Positions 13,204 to 14,347 of a DNA stretch of 14,347 nt are shown piece by piece. The DNA comes from JAGQRJ01 sp041402045 (GTDB lineage: Bacteria > Planctomycetota > J058), in contig JAWKSZ010000107.1 of NCBI GenBank assembly GCA_041402045.1, positions 1 to 14,347 on the forward strand. Reading direction: 5' to 3'. The notes under the pieces were generated by a model that worked only from the letters and a program-made list of their open reading frames with translations, was not told the origin of the DNA and searched no databases. The first letter of the stretch is position 1; each line of letters opens with the position of its first letter. A program made the position numbers and the translations under genes.

Positions 13204-13275
13204 CTAGCGATAGCTCAACGGTAGAGCGTCAGACTCGAAACCTGACGGATGTGGGTTCGATTCCCACTCGCTGAC
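13204..13275 (+). tRNA. tRNA, anticodon CGA (decodes UCG, Ser) on a short-variable-arm scaffold
   Basis: Cloverleaf read from the sequence: acceptor 13204-13210 with 13268-13274 (first pair C.A mismatched, second T.G), D-stem GCTC/GAGC around AACGGTA, anticodon stem TCAGA/CCTGA with an A.C mismatch next to the loop, loop CTCGAAA (anticodon CGA at 13236-13238), variable region only CGGAT, T-arm GTGGG-TTCGATT-CCCAC. Discriminator is C and no CCA is encoded. Genuine bacterial tRNA-Ser has a long variable arm, absent here, so the identity is ambiguous: an unusual Ser-anticodon tRNA, a tRNA recently changed at its anticodon, or a decaying copy. The strand and tRNA nature are clear from the D- and T-arms. 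Confidence 0.8.
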
Positions 13276-13322
13276 CCCTCCTTCTCCAGGAGGAACACGG
13301 CTGTTAACCGTGCTCTCAGGGG
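13275..13322 (+). ncRNA. Possible tRNA-like three-way junction with an Asn-type anticodon hairpin
   Basis: Immediately after the tRNA, CACGG-CTGTTAA-CCGTG (13296-13312) is a 5-bp stem with a 7-nt loop identical to the usual tRNA-Asn anticodon loop (anticodon GTT). A second hairpin TCCT/AGGA (13279-13291) stands where a D-arm would be, and CCCC/GGGG (13275-13278 with 13319-13322) can close both. No T-arm or TTCGA box is present, so it is not a standard tRNA. It may be a remnant, a processed tRNA-like RNA, or a chance hairpin. Confidence 0.3.
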
Positions 13323-13591
13323 GGAGGCGGCGTCCTGCGTCGTGCTCCAGCGCCGCGGTCCCTCGGGTCCGCGGGGCACCGCCGCCGGCCGGCCATGCGG
13401 TGCGCACCCGCCCCGGGCCCTCCCCCGCTCCGCGCCTCGGCGCGCGGTGGGATCGAGGGCTCGGGTCCGCTGCGCGACCCCGCCCCAGGCCGCGGGGAGC
13501 CCTCGCAGCGCGCCGTCTCCCTCCGCCCTTCACCCGGGGCCTCGCGGCCCCTTCGCGCACTCCCACGTCGCCCCGTCGACAGGAGGTCCTC
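13276..13591. other. Leader/intergenic region between tRNA and the slipin gene
   Basis: 316 bp without a believable gene. The first 47 bp hold the Asn-like hairpin; the rest is extremely GC-rich, low in complexity and self-complementary (for example CCGCGG twice around 13355-13375). The only clear signal is the AGGAGG at 13581-13586 that serves the next gene. No promoter was recognised with confidence. Confidence 0.55.
13581..13586 (+). promoter_or_regulatory. Consensus Shine-Dalgarno of the slipin gene
   Basis: AGGAGG, 5 nt before ATG 13592. It is the most complete ribosome-binding site in the window and decides the start of a gene that continues past the window end. Confidence 0.85.
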
Positions 13592-14347
13592 ATGTTCCAC
13601 CGAGTTCGTATCGGCCGCCGCGAGCGCGGCTTCGCCCTGTTCAGCGGTGACCTGGTGCGCTACCTGCGCCCCGGCGTGCACTGGATCCGCAGCGCCTACA
13701 CCCTGGAGCGGGCGTCCTTCGAGACCCCGACCCTGAACAGCCCCCACCTCAAGACCCTCCTGCGCGACCCGCAGGTCCAGGCCGAGCTGACCGTGCTCGA
13801 CCTGGCCCAGCACGAGCGGGCGGCGGTGTGGGTCGACGGCCGGCTGCACGGCGTGTGGGGTCCGACCCACGGCGGCCCGGTCGCCTACTGGAACGAGGCC
13901 GGCGCGCTGCGCGTGGAGCGCTTCGACGCCGACGAGCTCGAGCTGCGCCACCCGCAGCTCGACCGGATCCTCGCGCACCCGCGCGGCGCCGCCGAGCTGG
14001 TGCCGGTGACCGTGCCCCCGGGGCACCGGGGCCTGCTCTACGTGGAGCAGGTCCTGCGGCGGGAGCTCGCCCCCGGGCGCTACGCGCTCTGGCGCGGGGT
14101 CCACGACACCACCGCGACCGTGATCGATCAGCGCACCCAGACCCTGGACCTCAGCGGTCAGGAGGTGCTGACCGCCGACAAGGTCACGCTGCGGATCAAC
14201 CTCAGCGCGACCTGGCGCGTGGCCGACGCGCGGGGCTGGCACGAGGCGGCCAACGACCCCCACGCGGTGCTCTACCGCCAACTGCAGCTCGGGCTGCGGC
14301 GCGCGGTGGGCACGCGCACCCTGGACGAGGTGCTGCAGGGCAAGCAG
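13592..14347 (+). CDS. Slipin / SPFH (band 7) family protein, 5' part
   Basis: Open for 252 codons from ATG 13592 to the window edge. The N-terminus has three beta-rich repeats of the type RG...dG.....L.PG....W: residues 6-32 (RERGFALFSGDLVRYLRPG), 72-100 and 142-168 (PPGHRGLLYVEQVLRRELAPG). They lead into the SPFH core LDLSGQEVLTADKVTLRINL and ATWRVAD, then the start of the helical part with LGLRRAVGTRTLDEVL. This matches bacterial slipins, which form membrane-associated oligomeric scaffolds, often with an NfeD-type protease partner; none is visible before the window ends. There is no N-terminal membrane anchor, so attachment must be peripheral or through a partner. The gene stands alone after the tRNA with its own strong ribosome-binding site. 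Confidence 0.88.
   Translation, partial: MFHRVRIGRRERGFALFSGDLVRYLRPGVHWIRSAYTLERASFETPTLNSPHLKTLLRDPQVQAELTVLDLAQHERAAVWVDGRLHGVWGPTHGGPVAYWNEAGALRVERFDADELELRHPQLDRILAHPRGAAELVPVTVPPGHRGLLYVEQVLRRELAPGRYALWRGVHDTTATVIDQRTQTLDLSGQEVLTADKVTLRINLSATWRVADARGWHEAANDPHAVLYRQLQLGLRRAVGTRTLDEVLQGKQ

Noticed and set aside
13296..13312. Rho-independent terminator after the tRNA
   Set aside because: The stem is only 5 bp and is followed by CTCTCAGGGG rather than a T-run.
13279..13340. A complete tRNA-Asn gene
   Set aside because: Only the anticodon arm and perhaps a D-like hairpin are present; there is no T-arm, no TTCGA box and no seven-base acceptor pairing.

Overview
The window is very GC-rich (by eye above 70%) and carries genes of a Gram-negative-type envelope: Lgt, a heptosyltransferase-like GT9 enzyme and an outer-membrane DUF3187 barrel. 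It also has a very long Ser/Thr kinase with a single membrane span, a slipin and a prokaryotic RING-finger membrane protein. This mix best fits a high-GC Planctomycetota genome. Myxococcota or another high-GC phylum cannot be excluded from sequence alone.

Layout. Positions 1-2838 hold a leftward operon: a KptA/Tpt1-like RNA 2'-phosphotransferase fused to a NUDIX hydrolase, then lgt, then a DUF3187 protein that runs off the window and overlaps lgt by GTGA. A 102-bp divergent gap separates it from a rightward operon: GT9 glycosyltransferase (2941), an ATGA-coupled coiled-coil protein (4065), a RecF/AAA-type ATPase (5504), and a TTGA-coupled fragment of a fourth gene that is cut off after about 23 codons by a repeat zone. 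The zone (about 6499-7140) has a 43-bp tandem array, a nested palindromic element and decayed array copies. Leftward genes for a RING-finger membrane protein (7137-8114) and a CaiB/AMACR-type CoA transferase (8226-9335) follow. The CoA transferase is divergent from a 1050-residue Ser/Thr kinase (9477-12629).

The 3' part (12630-13591) is non-coding. It has a second nested palindromic element of the same architecture as the one near 6.9 kb, strong hairpins, a tRNA gene with a CGA anticodon on a short-variable-arm scaffold, and a hairpin that mimics a tRNA-Asn anticodon arm. A slipin/SPFH gene with a perfect Shine-Dalgarno starts at 13592 and continues past the end.

Most unusual points: the KptA-NUDIX fusion with eroded ADP-ribosyl-transfer motifs; the ATPase operon whose partner gene was destroyed at a repeat array; two same-sized nested palindromes ending in inverted 9-bp arrays; the odd tRNA and the Asn-like hairpin beside it; and a set of genes without Shine-Dalgarno that have TANNNT 6-7 nt before the start codon, as in leaderless transcription.
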